Source: Lagenorhynchus albirostris (Eukaryota; Chordata; Mammalia; Artiodactyla; Delphinidae). From it: a stretch of DNA of 64,000 nt. How positions within the stretch are numbered: the stretch's first letter is position 1; the number at the start of each line of letters is the position of its first letter. The notes under the pieces were generated by a model. It did no database searches and had not been told where the DNA came from. It saw only the letters and a list, made by a program, of their open reading frames with translations. The stretch covers positions 138,204,673-138,268,672 of the forward strand of contig NC_083096.1 in assembly GCF_949774975.1 (NCBI RefSeq). The letters are read 5' to 3'. Position numbers and translations under genes: made by a program. This document shows positions 46,766-59,330 of the stretch, in pieces.

Positions 46766-47654
46766 ACACAAAATAAATCCAAGGCTCTTTTCAGCTTAGA
46801 ATGTCTTTGATGCTGAGTTTTACAAGTAGATTCTGTGTAGGTTTCAAGTCACTATCTAAAATTCACACTTGTTTTAACGGTTCTGATGCCCAGGATCTTC
46901 CCATCTGTCCATCATTAATACGAAGGTACCAGTCCACCGGGCCTCAGTTTGCTTAACAAGAGATAAGCTCTTGGGCCTAAAGGTAAGGCTGGGCTCTTAG
47001 GGAGCTGCTATCGGGAGCCTCAGGGTTTTGGTAGGGCCTACAAGTGTTCCATATCTATGCCTCCTGAGTAGCTTGCAATGTTTCTTATACTTCAGCTTGA
47101 TCAGGGTAGTCTCAGATTTGAGTTTATTTATCCTCTGTTCTCGGGAATGAGGGCCTAAGTTTTTAACTGTTCTGTGGCCTCAGGTGAGGTACCTCACTTT
47201 TGTATCTCAATTTCCTGGGCTACCAAATAGGGGTACTGTATTCTCTGCTTCTAGAAGTGGCGTGAAGATGTCAAGCAACCAGGACAGCACTTGGTACCTA
47301 GTAGGTTCTGTGTACGTGTCAGTTCCTTTTACTTCCTAATGCCATCAATATCAGATGCTGCTCGAGACGTCTTCTGATGATGTATTAAGTGAAGGAGAAC
47401 ATGACTCGCTCGCCTCATCTTGCCAGAGAGCCCCGCGGAAAGCTGCAGCCTGCCTTGACTTTGCTATTTGTAACTCCAACACAAGGGAGGGAAAGACCCT
47501 TGAGTAAATGTCACCTCTCTTTGAGGCTCAGTGCCATTCTCCAAACCGGATTAATAATAATAATTGTGTTTCTATTTGCATGCCTCAGAAAAAAGTATCA
47601 GTTGTCTTTTGAAAACAGCACAGAGCCTCACGGTACAGAGCGTTTTTACCCATC

Positions 47655-47795
47655 ACCCTTCCGGTAACTCCGTGAGATGAGAACAGTTGTGATGACTATC
47701 ATTTTAAATGTAAGAAATTCAAGTCCTTCATACTTAAGTGATGGGCCCAAGGCCAGAGCCTCTGATTCTAAACCCAGTGTTCTTTCATACATTAA
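47655..47795 (-). repeat. MIR fragment
   Basis: Reverse MIR-like: taactccgtgagatgagaac, then cagagcctctgattctaaac. Confidence 0.55.
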
Positions 47796-48049
47796 CAAGC
47801 TTCCAGCATAAGCGAAATCACAGCTCACCAAGGGCACATTCTCCAAGTTTGTTCATTCAAAAATCATTTTTAATCACCCAAGATATCACATATTGTTATT
47901 TTAAAATGATATGTCTCTAATCCTGTGTCACCCAGCTCTTAACCTGTCTCTCCATCCTGTTAATATGTTGCTGCACTAAAAGTGTCTTCTGTATGGATGG
48001 TCCTTAATGTATAGCTTTTAGACTAATTTCATTCGTTCATTCAAAAGGT

Positions 48050-48270
48050 AATTATGTATGGAGCACCTAGCCTGTGCCAGGCACGTGAGGATGTAATAGC
48101 AACCACAGCCAGGTCCCCACCTTCAAGGCGATTGTAGGTAACTCCTTGGGTACTCATGACAACCAGATGAGGAAACTGAGGTTCAGAGAGCAAAGTGACC
48201 TCTCCAGGGTCACACAGCCTGTGGCAGAGCCGGGATTAGGAACCAGACCTCCTGCCTCCTTTTGGTCCAG
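48050..48270 (-). repeat. MIR
   Basis: Reverse MIR: gcctgtgccaggcacgtgag, agatgaggaaactgaggttc and cagagccgggattaggaacc. Confidence 0.85.
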
Positions 48271-49639
48271 AACTGTTATCACTCTGCACACCATCGAGTT
48301 ACTGAAATGGTCTGCAGACAGGATGGACCAACCGGGGGAGATGAGAATCAGGACCCAGGCACTTTCTGACCTTCATCCTTTTAGCGCTTCTTCTAGTGTT
48401 CTGTCCTCAGCACACGTGTGGTAAATGTTTGATGCTTAGAAGTTTCTTGTTTAAACTCCATTTACAGATGGGGAAACAAGGATAATAATATAACCGCCCT
48501 GCCCTCGGCAAGCTTATAGATCAGTCGGAATTCAGAGTGACCAGGAAGCTGCAATGTGGTTGGACAGCTCCTTTATAAGATAAAGCACATTTTACACCCT
48601 CCTTCAATAGCCTGATGACTTTCCCATCTCCCCCCAGCAAGTCAAGGAGCGCCGATAAATCAGGGGCCGTATTCATCTTGTTCGCCACCATTGTCCTGGG
48701 TAAAGCGCAGTGTGTGACACTTAATAGGTTCTTGGTAACTTATTTCTTAATGAAGGGATGCACCAGAGGTTACAAGAGTACAGAGGAAGGCTCAGATCAG
48801 TCCTAGAGAGTCAGACAAGTCTCCCAAGAAGATGTCCCGGCAGAAATAAATCTTAAAGGAAAAACAGGCAGATTGGTATCTCACCCATGGGACAACCAAG
48901 CAGAAAAGCTTTTTTCAATTATGCACAGTTTGGGTTTCGCCATCCCACTGCTTCTCCTCCATTTGCAGGCATAATTGAGAGTCAGCTGTGGTTCAACTTG
49001 CTAAGTGCCCATAGTGAGCAGTGAATTACAGGGAATAGAAAAACACTGTTTGTTTTGCTCAGGCAGGGGTGAGCTAGTAAAAAATAAAAATGAGGGCTGG
49101 TAATTTATTGGCCCTCGTTAACAAGGACTCTGTAGGCATTCTTAGAGCATTCCTTTTAGACAGAGCTCACTTATCAGGAGCAAAGAGATTACATTTTTCA
49201 TGGACTACCAGCAAAGTAAGGTTTGCAGAAGCGGCTCTGAAAGTACATCTTTTGCGCAGCCATGCTCACTCAGAGTCATGTTTTTCACAAGAATGTGCAC
49301 GAGCTTCTGGGAGTGTAGGATGTGAAGTCAGAGGACAAGAGGCACCTGAAACTGCTGTGGGAATGGTGGGGACAGGGGTGGGCTGCAGCTGTATGTGCTG
49401 TAGCAGTTCAAAGGCAGACCGCCCAGGCTTAAGCTCCTGGCTCTCCGTTCACGGACTGAGGGACCCCCTCCAGGGCTCCTTTTCCTCTTCTGCAGCATGG
49501 GGACGATTGTCATCCTCACCTGATAAGACTGAGAATGAGAATGTATGTAAACACAAATGTCTAGCGTGATGCCTGGCACACAGAAAGTGCCCTAGCAGTG
49601 TTAGCTCATACTGTTAGCGATAAATGTCTTGTTCCGTAG

Positions 49640-49795
49640 CCAGAATGAGCTACATTTGAATCTGATCACTTACCACCTTTGAAGCTTTGGGCAAATTTCC
49701 CGAACAACTCTGAGCCTCACTCTCTACTACGTAAAGTGGAGATTATAATAACAACTTCTTAGGGTTATTGTAAGGATTTTAAGGTAAATGAGAGT
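49640..49795 (+). repeat. MIR
   Basis: Forward MIR: gagctacatttgaatctgat, aactctgagcctcactctct and gggttattgtaaggatttta. Confidence 0.75.
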
Positions 49796-50490
49796 GAAAA
49801 TGACAAGGGGACTCAAGGAATAAGCTCAAATTCTTACTTATCTTAAGAAGAATGGTGTGGTTAGCTGGTCCCAGCCTAAAAGATACTTTGTCTTTTTCTT
49901 CACTATTCTCTACAGTTCTCAATGGTACACTTACCCAGCAGACACCTACCGAATGCCTACTGGCTGTTAGGCACTGTGCTTGCTTTTAAGGGGCTCTCTG
50001 TCTGATGGAAAGAAAGACAGGTTATCAGACATTTAGAAAACCACTGCTGGCTGTTACCTCCCATGGAGGTTTGCGTTAAGCTTCGCTAGTTGCTGAGGAT
50101 GAACTAGTGATTGCTTTCCAACTGGAATGTTTCAGAGCAAGGCCCCTGATTGACTGATTTGAAAAGTATCTCACGCATCCACAGTTATTCATATGTATTT
50201 AGATACATATTTACATAATGTATCAATGGTAAAAGAAATGATCATTCGAACACTTTACAGTATGATGGTACCTAATAGTTTTTGATTATTTACTCTCTTT
50301 TCTCTTGGATCCTCTCAGTAACCTGAGCGAGTAGCAGAGTCAGTAGCTCCAGTTTATAATAGTGAAGCTCAGAGGAGCTAAGTGACCTGCTTAGGGCTTG
50401 ATAGTTACCACGTGGCCCAATAAGAGCAGATGGATGAGGAAGAGAAGAGAGGGAGGGAAGAAGTTACAGATAAGCGTTAAAAACCATCAG

Positions 50491-50693
50491 AGGGCTTCCC
50501 TGGTAGCGGGAGTAGAGTCCACCTGCCGATGCAGAGGACATGGGTTCGTGCCCCGGTATGGGAAGATCCCACATGCCGCGGAGTGGCTGGGCCCATGAGC
50601 CATGGCCGCTGAGCCTGCGCATCCGGAGCCTGTGCTCTGCAACGGGAGAGGCCACAGCAGTGAGAGGCCCGCGTACCGCAAAAAAAAAACCAA
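50491..50693 (+). mobile_element. CHR-type SINE, sense orientation
   Basis: This is a forward copy starting agggcttccctggtagcg and ending in an A-rich tail after gcgtaccgc. The imperfect duplication aaaaccatcag / aaaacaccatcag flanks it. It lies in the DAB1 intron about 580 bp upstream of the Tyr232 exon. Confidence 0.92.
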
Positions 50694-51278
50694 AACACCA
50701 TCAGTGATTTTCTGGATTCTCGCTCACGCTTTTCCTGCCATTGATGGGCCCTTTTCTTGAGCAGAAACCTTTGGTGATTATCAGATGGTTTGTACATGAT
50801 CCCAACAGAAGCTGTACTTTGTCCTAGGACCTTGATATTTACTGTATTTTAAATACCCTGCATCTCAAATCAGCATGGACTAGTTCAAACTCCACTGCAA
50901 ACTGTTTTTAATCACTTTAGGCAACTCCTAGCACCTCCCTGGGCCTCACTTTTGTCTTCGGTGAGATGAGGATTATTTTTTCCACCCGTGATCTCTGAGG
51001 TCTCTGCATTTTGCCTCCTATGCTGTGGTTCTGTGAGGAGCCCCATGGCAGACCCTTGTAGAATGATTCACATCCCCCCTCTCGTCCTCCAGTTTTCCTG
51101 AGAGAAGGAACCTCACCCACAGCTTTCATGATCCCAGCAGCCCCTTCTTCTGGAAGTTGGGCCCCTCAGGGGCTGCGCTCACACATACTTAGCCATTGGA
51201 GGGGAAGCCTGGTTGCTTGGTTCTTGGAGAGCGTAGCACCAGAGTGTTTTGACTGTGTCACGTTTGCTTTTTCCATAG

Positions 51279-51338
51279 GTTCCCACCAGCCAAAAGAAGG
51301 AAGGTGTTTATGATGTGCCAAAAAGTCAACCTGTAAGT
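51279..51338 (+). CDS. DAB1: DAB1 exon with Tyr232 and tandem alternative donors (residues 222-241)
   Basis: The exon encodes VPTSQKKEGVYDVPKSQP and, if the downstream donor is used, Val-Ser. Tyr232 in GVYDVP is the second Crk/CrkL-binding site. The acceptor is tttttccatag/gtt. The 3' end contains gtaagtgtaagt, so splicing after 51332 gives a 54-nt exon ending SQP and splicing after 51338 gives a 60-nt exon ending SQPVS. Both are in frame and both donors are near-perfect matches to U1. I recall both ending types among annotated DAB1 isoforms. The exon lies 7,283 bp after the previous one. No later DAB1 exon is seen up to position 64000, so the next intron exceeds 12.6 kb. Confidence 0.94.
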
Positions 51339-53799
51339 GTAAGTATATCTCCTCCCTTCTGCTGGGTTCCCATGACCGGCTTTATGTTGACGCTATGTCT
51401 GCAGTCCGAGGAAGGGAGCCGCCCTTCCGGGTACGTGTCCCAACCTGTATGGCTTTGCTGGGGAGCTCCTCAGTGGGTCAGGGGGAAGGGGGCATGAGGC
51501 GGAAATGATGGGGTCAAGGAGGGGGTGCCGGTCTGCATGAAGGTCTGGCCCCATGAGTGGAAATGAGTTGAATCATGCGAACTACTGTGTCCAAGGGATT
51601 CAGAATCTCAGGTGTTTTATGGAAAAAGTCTCCAGCCAAAGACTTCATTATACCTGGTCAAGCAGGGGGCAGTTCTTGGTTCTCGGAAGAGAGTTGTCCA
51701 CCCAGTTTGAAAGTGGTCAAGAAGCTTCAGAGGGTCAGAGGGAGGGCTGGCCAAAGCCTTTGGAGTGTATAAGGGTCCAGCCAGTGGGCAGCACACTGTA
51801 GCAGGTATCGTGGGCTCGCAGAGAACCCAGAGAGCCCACTATATACCTGGACCCCATCTGCTAGTGGTACTCCTGGAAACCTGAGACACAAAGGAAAATC
51901 CTCAGCTCTGTGCCACTGCTGGGCTCGGAACCATATTTAAGGCCTTCAGCTGGCAGTCAGAAGGCACCCTCCACATAATCCAGGCAGCCCTGGGGAGCCA
52001 GTGCAGACTCTTGAGCAGGGAGACATGTGACTTTGCCACAGCTTATGTAAGAAGAACTGGGGCGTTTAGTCACTGTTGATCTCATTAAACAATGAGCGGA
52101 AAGAGCATGGGCTTTGAAGTCATGCTGACCCTCAAGAATCCCAGCTCTGGTCCTAACAGCTGTTACGAGGCTAAGTGACCTTATCTGGACCATTGTTATC
52201 AGTTGTGGACCCCATACTGTGAGAGACCTAAAGACAATCCCACATGTTTCAAGATGAGATTAATAATAACGTTTGAAACCCCATCCCATGAGGGGCAGCT
52301 AAAGGGCCTGGAGATGTTTGGCCTGGAGAAAGGAAACCATAAATATGGAGATGGGCATCCACAGGGCCGTTAAATGGAAGGGGGATTATACTGCTCTGTA
52401 TCAGCCAACTCTCGGAAAGCCAGCTCGAACTCCGAGTGAGGGTGACCTGCTGACAGTGAGAGCTGCTCAAGGGTGGAACTCTAGCACCCAAGGGAGTGAG
52501 CTCCCTGTCACTGGAGCTATACTCGCAGAGCCTTGGAGACCACCTGTCAGAAAGATTATGGGGCGGAGGCAGGGAGCAGGGATTCAAACATTGAATGGCT
52601 GGAGGGGCAAGACGAGCCTTTGCTGCGCCTTCCTGATTTGAGCTTCTGGATTCCCCAGTTGGGAGTCTTTCTGGTCCCTTCTTACCCTCCGCTGCCCCTG
52701 CTCCCCTTTTTCCTAGTGAACTTTCTTTCGGATCCATGTCCATTTCTCTACCCCACTCTGCCAATACCTTGAAACCACCATATCCCACCTAAATACTGCT
52801 TCCAAAACCCCAATGCACATTAGTTTTACTGAAAAGACAGGTCTGAATACCAGCCCCTTAAAAAACCCCGAGCCTGGAAACAGAGTAGGAGGCATGCAGC
52901 GTGGTGCCGCTCAGGGAAAGAGCAGTTTTTCTCCCCGAGCCCTTTGCGTTTAATCAAGCCTCTGTGTCATGGAGACACCGGTCTGCGCTTCGAGTTTCAG
53001 TTAGGTCCAGCCGCTATCACACAGCTCCCTCCAATTCAGTGTGTGCCTAAATTGCCTCACTTGCCCCTAACAGGCTTAGATACAGGAGGAAACATGCTCC
53101 ATTTGCCGCCTTGGTTTTGCGAAGTTATTAACCCATCTGGCCACACCACCTCCATGCTTAATAGCTCCGGAAAAAACCAAAAAAAACTCCAGACTCCTCA
53201 GCCCGACATACCCGGCACTCGGGTCCCAGCCTCTCTGTATCTCTCACCTGCCCTCTCCTGGTCCAGCTCGATGGAACTCTACAGTTTCCTGGGGGAGTCG
53301 CGCCTTCCCCCAACATCCTAGCTTAGTGTCAAGCATTGTGTTTTGGGGAGACTTTCTCATTCTTCCAGGAATACCTCTGACCACACAGTGTTGGAATTCT
53401 TCTTCTTCCTCATTCCTTCCAGGAGCTTCCTGAGGTCCTTGTGTTACCAGGAGCAAGCCCGGGTCTGGTTCACAGCTGCTCTAGGAATAGTATATATTTA
53501 TTATATATAATCATATCTACCCCGTAGAAGGAATTTATGATAATCCCTGCTACTTTTTTTAATGGGAATTCCCTGTTATTCTGATTCCAAAATAGTCATT
53601 AACGATACATACCGAGGTTTTGCTTGGAAAATATCGGAGCTGCCTGAATGGCCCGCAGTGGCTCCCAACCCACTCTTCCATAAAGTCCTAGAACGATCTG
53701 ATGGTGATGGTGATGGCTTTTCCATGAACTACCTGAGTATTAATAAAAGCCTGTGAGAGGCAGGAAGTGAAAAGCACAATTTCAAGTTAGAGGCAGATG

Positions 53800-53945
53800 G
53801 ATGCAGCTAGAATCTTAGTTCCTGTTCTTACTGCCTGTGGGACATCTGATAGGTCTCCTTGCCCCTCTGAGTCTCAGTGTTCTCATCTTCCAAAAGGGGT
53901 TTTGGAACCTAACTTGCAAGATGATTTGAGGAGATAATAGTCGAT
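53800..53945 (+). repeat. MIR
   Basis: Forward MIR: cttgcccctctgagtctcag and ttctcatcttccaaaagggg. Confidence 0.7.
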
Positions 53946-54389
53946 GTATTGGAAAGTTTGTCCCACTTGCCTAAACCTCCCAGAGGTGCTTTGCATACCC
54001 CATGTCCCCCGCTGCTCTGACATCTCCCTGTGTTCCAGGTTCCCCCCGGAAGCCCTGCCTCTCTGCTGAGCGTACCTTCCCTAGGATACCTCTGTGCCCC
54101 GAAAATCCCTGCCATGTTGTCACTATTTGCTCCCTCACCACCTGCTCCTTACCCAGAAAGACAAACCAAAGACAACCAAAGTAGGCCATGTTAGGCAGCT
54201 TCCAGGGAGTTTGGGGCTCCCACAAGTTTCCCACAAGAAGGGAGACTGCCCAATGGCCTATTGGTCTAGGGACCACCTGGTTTCTTCTTCCTTGGGACGG
54301 GTCTGCGTGGAGTCCTAATAAGGGACTCAGCTTGGGGCTGTGGTTGGGGAAAGCCACCAACTAGCCCCGAAAGAAATGGCCACCGGGTC

Positions 54390-54545
54390 TTCAGAGTCAG
54401 ATCTGGGTGTGGCTCTCATCCTGGCCACCTACTAAGGGTCCTTGAGTAGATTTTTGCATCTCTAAGCCTTAACGTCCTCATCCGTAAAAAGAAAGTAACG
54501 CCTACCCTGTAGCTTTGTTTAGAAGATTAAAGGAAACATTTATGT
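54390..54545 (+). repeat. MIR
   Basis: Forward MIR: tcagagtcagatctgggtgt and ctctaagccttaacgtcctc. Confidence 0.75.
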
Positions 54546-57500
54546 GGGGATATGGAGTAGATTAAATGCAAACATTTCCATTTGTTGCTCTAACAAGCAG
54601 GGTACCAGCCAACAGTTCTCACGGAGCTGGGGATCGCCAAGTATTCTAGGTGATGACACACCTCCTCTGGGAAGCCTTTCTTACCCCAGAGTAATCAGCC
54701 CCTCTGGGATACCTCTGTCCTTCTCTTTGCAATGATCATAAAGGATTATTTTCTCTTAATGTATCCATGTGAGCCGTTGGACTTCGGGGTTAACAATAGC
54801 CCTGTGTAGTTTTTGCCTAAAGAATAAATGGGCTTAAGGATGTGAATCGGCACAGTGCTTGGTGCACTGTAAGGATTCAGTAGCTGTGAGCTATTATTCT
54901 ATTTGTCTTCCTTACTTTTCTGTGAGCTCCTTGAGGACAGGAATCACTTTTAATCATCACTATCCCTAAGGTAACTCTTCTTGGGATTTCTGATCTCTTT
55001 GAGATTTTGCTGGTAGACTCTTTCCCCAGAAAGAAACATGTGTGCACATGTAAAGTTTTGTAGTCCTTGAAGCCGACGGGATCCCTTGATCTCAGCTCTA
55101 GAACCTCTGTCTAGACCTCTGTCTAGACCTCTGTCTAGTGGCTCGTCATCACTGTTCCATGGTCAGAGATATCCTCAGTAAGGTGGCAAATTTGATGTAT
55201 TGGGGATTTCAGAGTTTTAGGGCAGCAGAAGTTAGAATTCACTGTGTTTGTTATAGCGTTCTTACCCACCTCAGTGCATCAACTTATGGGAGCAAAGTTT
55301 TGTTTCGATTAGCTGGGCCCCAGGTCTAGGCAGAAAGCCAATTCCATGTCTTCACTCCCTCACATTTACTCATCCCTGTGGTAGTTTTACATCCCCCTTG
55401 TCCCATGACCATAAGATGCTCAGATGTACTGACCCTTTTCTTGTTCTGTTTTCTCAAATAACACGTTAGGATGCTTTTGTTTGCTTATTTTACTTTGCAC
55501 CTGTAATAGCCCCTTCTTCCGGCAGATTTGTCCTTAAGGTCATGCTTTGCTCCCCTCCACCATTTCCTGGGAACTCTAAGCCCAGATAAGGATTAATCCC
55601 ACTCACTCCTAGGAATATACATTTCATCCCTTCCTGGTCCAGGCAGTCAAAAGCTTTGCATAGGGGCTAATCTTTCCTGTATCTTCAATATGTGAGTCTA
55701 TTTCTATGTCAGGGTCTCTGAAATCCAGTGGCATAAATGCTTGCTGACAGGAGATGTTGGATGGCTAGAGTTAGGAACGTTTCAGGAAAGAGGGTACAAC
55801 TTGGGCAAAGCCTTGAAGGATGAGCAGGTTATGAACAGGCAGATGAGGCATGGAAGCACTTCTGGGCAGATCACTGGGGTCCTGGCTTCTGAGTCCATAC
55901 TGCCTTTACTTAGCAGCACTCAGACCTGGTTAATTTCTCATCCGTTTCTCATCAATTTCCCTCTCAAAGACGTTGGGGGAAAACAGGTAGTCTCCCTTTC
56001 TGCCAGCTGACTGACCATGCTGTCATGTTCTTTTAGACAAATACCCTGGCCTCTTTGGGAATGTCAAAAAAGCACATTCCTAAGTAGGGAAGAAAGTGTC
56101 TGCGTTCATTATTTAGTGCTTTTTGCACTCTGTTAGCCTTTGGACATGATCTGGTTCCACAGCGGGGCATTCACAGGCTGCTGAAGGGCCCATTTCAGAC
56201 CCTTTTATGCCCCACGGCACTGAACTTGGTTGAGACTTACCGTGAAGGTCACACTGTTTCAACGACACAGGCCTAAATCTTAGTATGACTTATGCCATTT
56301 TTGCATGAGAAATACTCTGCGCTTTTCTTCTCCCCTCCGCTTACGCCCTCATGTAATATTCTTTCAGCTGTAAAAGATCTTTTATCCTTCACCTTTTAAA
56401 TTGCCCAGTTTAAAAGCCTTTTATGTAGTTGTATTAGGCATAAAAGACTTTCTAATTATTGGTAATAATGAGCCCGTGAATTCTAGCTGAACTTTTCCCG
56501 GCCTGCAAAAGAGAGATTCTGAAAAGTTTGGCATGGTGGTAAATAGGAAGGACACAGATTGTCAAATGGATACGTTGACCTCGACATTAATTTCTTTTTG
56601 GTGAAACACGGATTCAGAAATTGAAAGGAATGATCAGACCTCCCTGAGGTTCTTTCCTCCCTTTGTCAATCACTTCGACTTCCTGAGACTTTTTTTCGCT
56701 GGGCTGCAAAGCGGAACGGATGACCATCCACTACCAGCATCTCAGGCCTTTCGGGAGACTCACGCGGCAATGTGAAAGCATTTCCTGTGATAGCGAGGGG
56801 TTGCTTTCATGAGACGCTGTGGAAGTAAAGATTGAGGGATGGTATGTACTAGCTGCTTCTGTTTATTTTACGTGCTGTCCTATGATTAAGAGAAAGGCTC
56901 AAGTTTAGTGACAAGAGAGGGCAAAACTGGGCTCAAGATGAGAAAGACATTTCAGGCCATCTGAGCTGATTTTCAGAAGGGACAGCCTCTCAGAGTAGCG
57001 AGCTCTACGCCCCTAGGAGTGTTCAGGCAGCAGATAAATGGTGCTATAAGGGAATCCTTGTATTGGAAAGGTGACCGCAGTGGTGGACCTCAGAATCATT
57101 CATCTCCTCTGGCACTCCATTTGCCCCTATGTACTTAACTCATCGTCTTGCTGCCAGTAGCTCAGCTGCGAAGCCGTGTACCCCGCAGGCCCCATTCGTA
57201 TCTTCATTGTTATCACCTGGCTTTAAAGGAGCACACCCTGAAGTGCCCAGCAATAAGTTATGGGCTGGCCCTGTGAAGTTAGTGCCCTGGATGGGAAGAA
57301 GTTTACCAAGTATTATAATCAAGTCATCTCACTGAGCAAGCGTTGGGCACAGAGTAGGTGCTTAAAAAATTGTTCCTCCTTAGTGTCCTTCTAGAGAGCT
57401 TGAAATCAGGGCTCTAGATCTGTCTGTATCCTGAAAAGGAGCCAGGCTGGGAGAAACTGGTAAACATCCGGATGATCGGATATGAAGTCCAGGCCTCCAT

Positions 57501-57590
57501 TCAGTTTCTTCCTTTGTTTTATGATGCCAGGACAGTAGCCATATGTCCCGTATCTAAAGCTAACGTAGCTGTGGGAAAAAGCAGGCAGAC
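54546..57590. other. Intronic tract
   Basis: No gene. It holds the 12-bp tandem repeat at 55103 and an AT-rich unique-looking block at about 56320-56560 with several TTTTAT and TAAT motifs. I see no exon matching DAB1. Confidence 0.45.
55103..55138. repeat. 12-bp perfect tandem repeat, three copies
   Basis: The unit acctctgtctag occurs three times in a row without a mismatch. Confidence 0.97.
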
Positions 57591-57765
57591 CCCGCTGAGC
57601 ATCTGCTCTGTGCCACGGACAGCCTAGGCTCTGGTCTCGGCTTCTCTCCTTCAGTAATCACAACCCTGCGAGGAGGTAGCTGTCATTTACACATAAGGAG
57701 TCGGAGGCTTCGAGAGGTCGCGTAACTTACCCACGATCAGAGTCAGAATTCGAACCCTACATTGT
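57590..57765 (-). repeat. MIR
   Basis: Reverse MIR: ctgctctgtgccacggacag and cataaggagtcggaggcttc, then gtcagaattcgaacccta. Confidence 0.75.
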
Positions 57766-58914
57766 TTTGACTCGGGCTCCCACACAATTTCCACTAAAAT
57801 ATACTGCCTTTAGAATTAAAGAAAATGCAAAGTCCTCCGTCTCCTGGTCAGAATCACCTTACCCTCACCTGCTCAGAATTAGTACTCAGGCTTCAGTTCC
57901 CATCTCCCATTACTCATTGGTTTTGAGCACTTAGAGCTCCGGAGGCCCAACACTCCCTGCCTGGCTGTGAACACCTCCCTCAACCTCTAGACTGAATTCT
58001 ATGAGGGCGTGGCCGTGTCTAAGCCATTCCTGAACCCTCGCTCTGTCTGGCGCACTTTCTTCATCCCGATGTTGAAAAGATATTTTTGAATGTTAAGGAG
58101 CACATCTCAATGAAAGCCACCCACCTCCGAAGCTCAGAAAGCTGTCCGTTTTGCTACCCCTTCCCCCAACCCCCCAAACTCCTTGGTGTTTTTCTACAAG
58201 ACCCCTGTCCCCCTACAATCAGCATCTGCTTGGTTTTCCTTGCCCTAGATTTATTTCTATTTCTCTGCTGCAAATATAGGAAGAGGCAATCCATTCATGT
58301 GAAGAATTTCAAGAATTCTCTGGACAGCTCTTCCCTACACCCCCGTCCCCCATCGTTCATGGCAAATAAAATTTCATTCACAATTTAGCGGTTAGTTTTT
58401 CCTTTAGTTTGAAATCTGGATCAAGATGTTGCGTAACTGGCTTAAATCTAGTCTGAACATTTGTCAATTTCACTTCCTCATTAAGTGCCACCTTGTAGGG
58501 AAATTATAATGATCACAACACAGTTAACATAGGTGTCACAAGGGAGGATATCATCCCGAAGTGAGGGAAAGGAATCTGAATCTGTGTATTCCCACAAATG
58601 AAAGAGAAGCTTGCCTCTTCTGATGTTTCTTGGGTGGACTTTCTTTTAGCTGTACTTAAAAATTTTCCTGGGATAGAATCCTAAATTTCTAGAATCTTAG
58701 AGTTAATAGGAACATTAAGAGATGCTATCTAGTTTAGCCTTCCCACCCAAGCAAGAATCCCCCAAGGTTTGTGATAAGTGCAGATGAACATCTTTGACTC
58801 TTGGGTTTCAATTCACATACCTGCAGTGACAGACCTTCATTACTTTTGTAATCCCAGCCATCTGATTGCTACAAAGCCCTTTTTTATTTTTTGGAGTTCC
58901 TTACAACTTCTATT

Positions 58915-59330
58915 CACTTATTTATTCATTCACTCATCCATTTAGCAAATATTTACTAAGAACCTCCTACCTGCCAGACAGTGTGCTATTCCCTAGAGAT
59001 GTAAAGATGAACAAGACCAGCTGCTTAAGAATCTTAATGGTCTCAAGAAGAAGATAGACATATAAAAACAATTACAATCAATATAATCAAGGTTGTGAAA
59101 GGCTGTGTCCAAGATGCTATGGGAGCAGAGTGGATGGGGCAGTAAACTTTGCCTGAGTGAGTTTAGTGAGGTCTTCACCCAAGGGATAGAGTTTAGGTGT
59201 AATCTTAAAAGATGATGGGAGTTTGGCACTGGAGAACGGTGGAACAGTATTCAGGAAGAGGGAACCGAATGTTTAAAAGAACTGAAATGTGGAAAAGCCT
59301 CACGTATCCCAGGGACTGATGAGCAGTCTG
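58915..59330 (+). repeat. Old LINE-like (L2/CR1-type) repeat
   Basis: Starts caaatatttactaagaacct, continues through agtgaggtcttcacccaagg to ggaaccgaatgtttaaaaga, in the order of a common dispersed mammalian repeat. The family name is uncertain. Confidence 0.55.

Larger units (their letters stand above)
43996..51278 (+). other. DAB1: DAB1 intron, 7,283 bp
   Basis: The intron is bounded by gtataa and ccatag. It contains an L1 3' end, a solo ERV LTR, one CHR-type SINE and several MIR copies. The tract 48840-49310 is repeat-free and looks unique. Confidence 0.9.

Noticed and set aside
49090..49569. 159-codon plus-strand ORF
   Set aside because: Intronic in DAB1, no recognisable motif, likely chance.
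52249..52788. 179-codon minus-strand ORF
   Set aside because: No known protein similarity by eye, Ser/Pro-rich as expected for random frame; no supporting signals.
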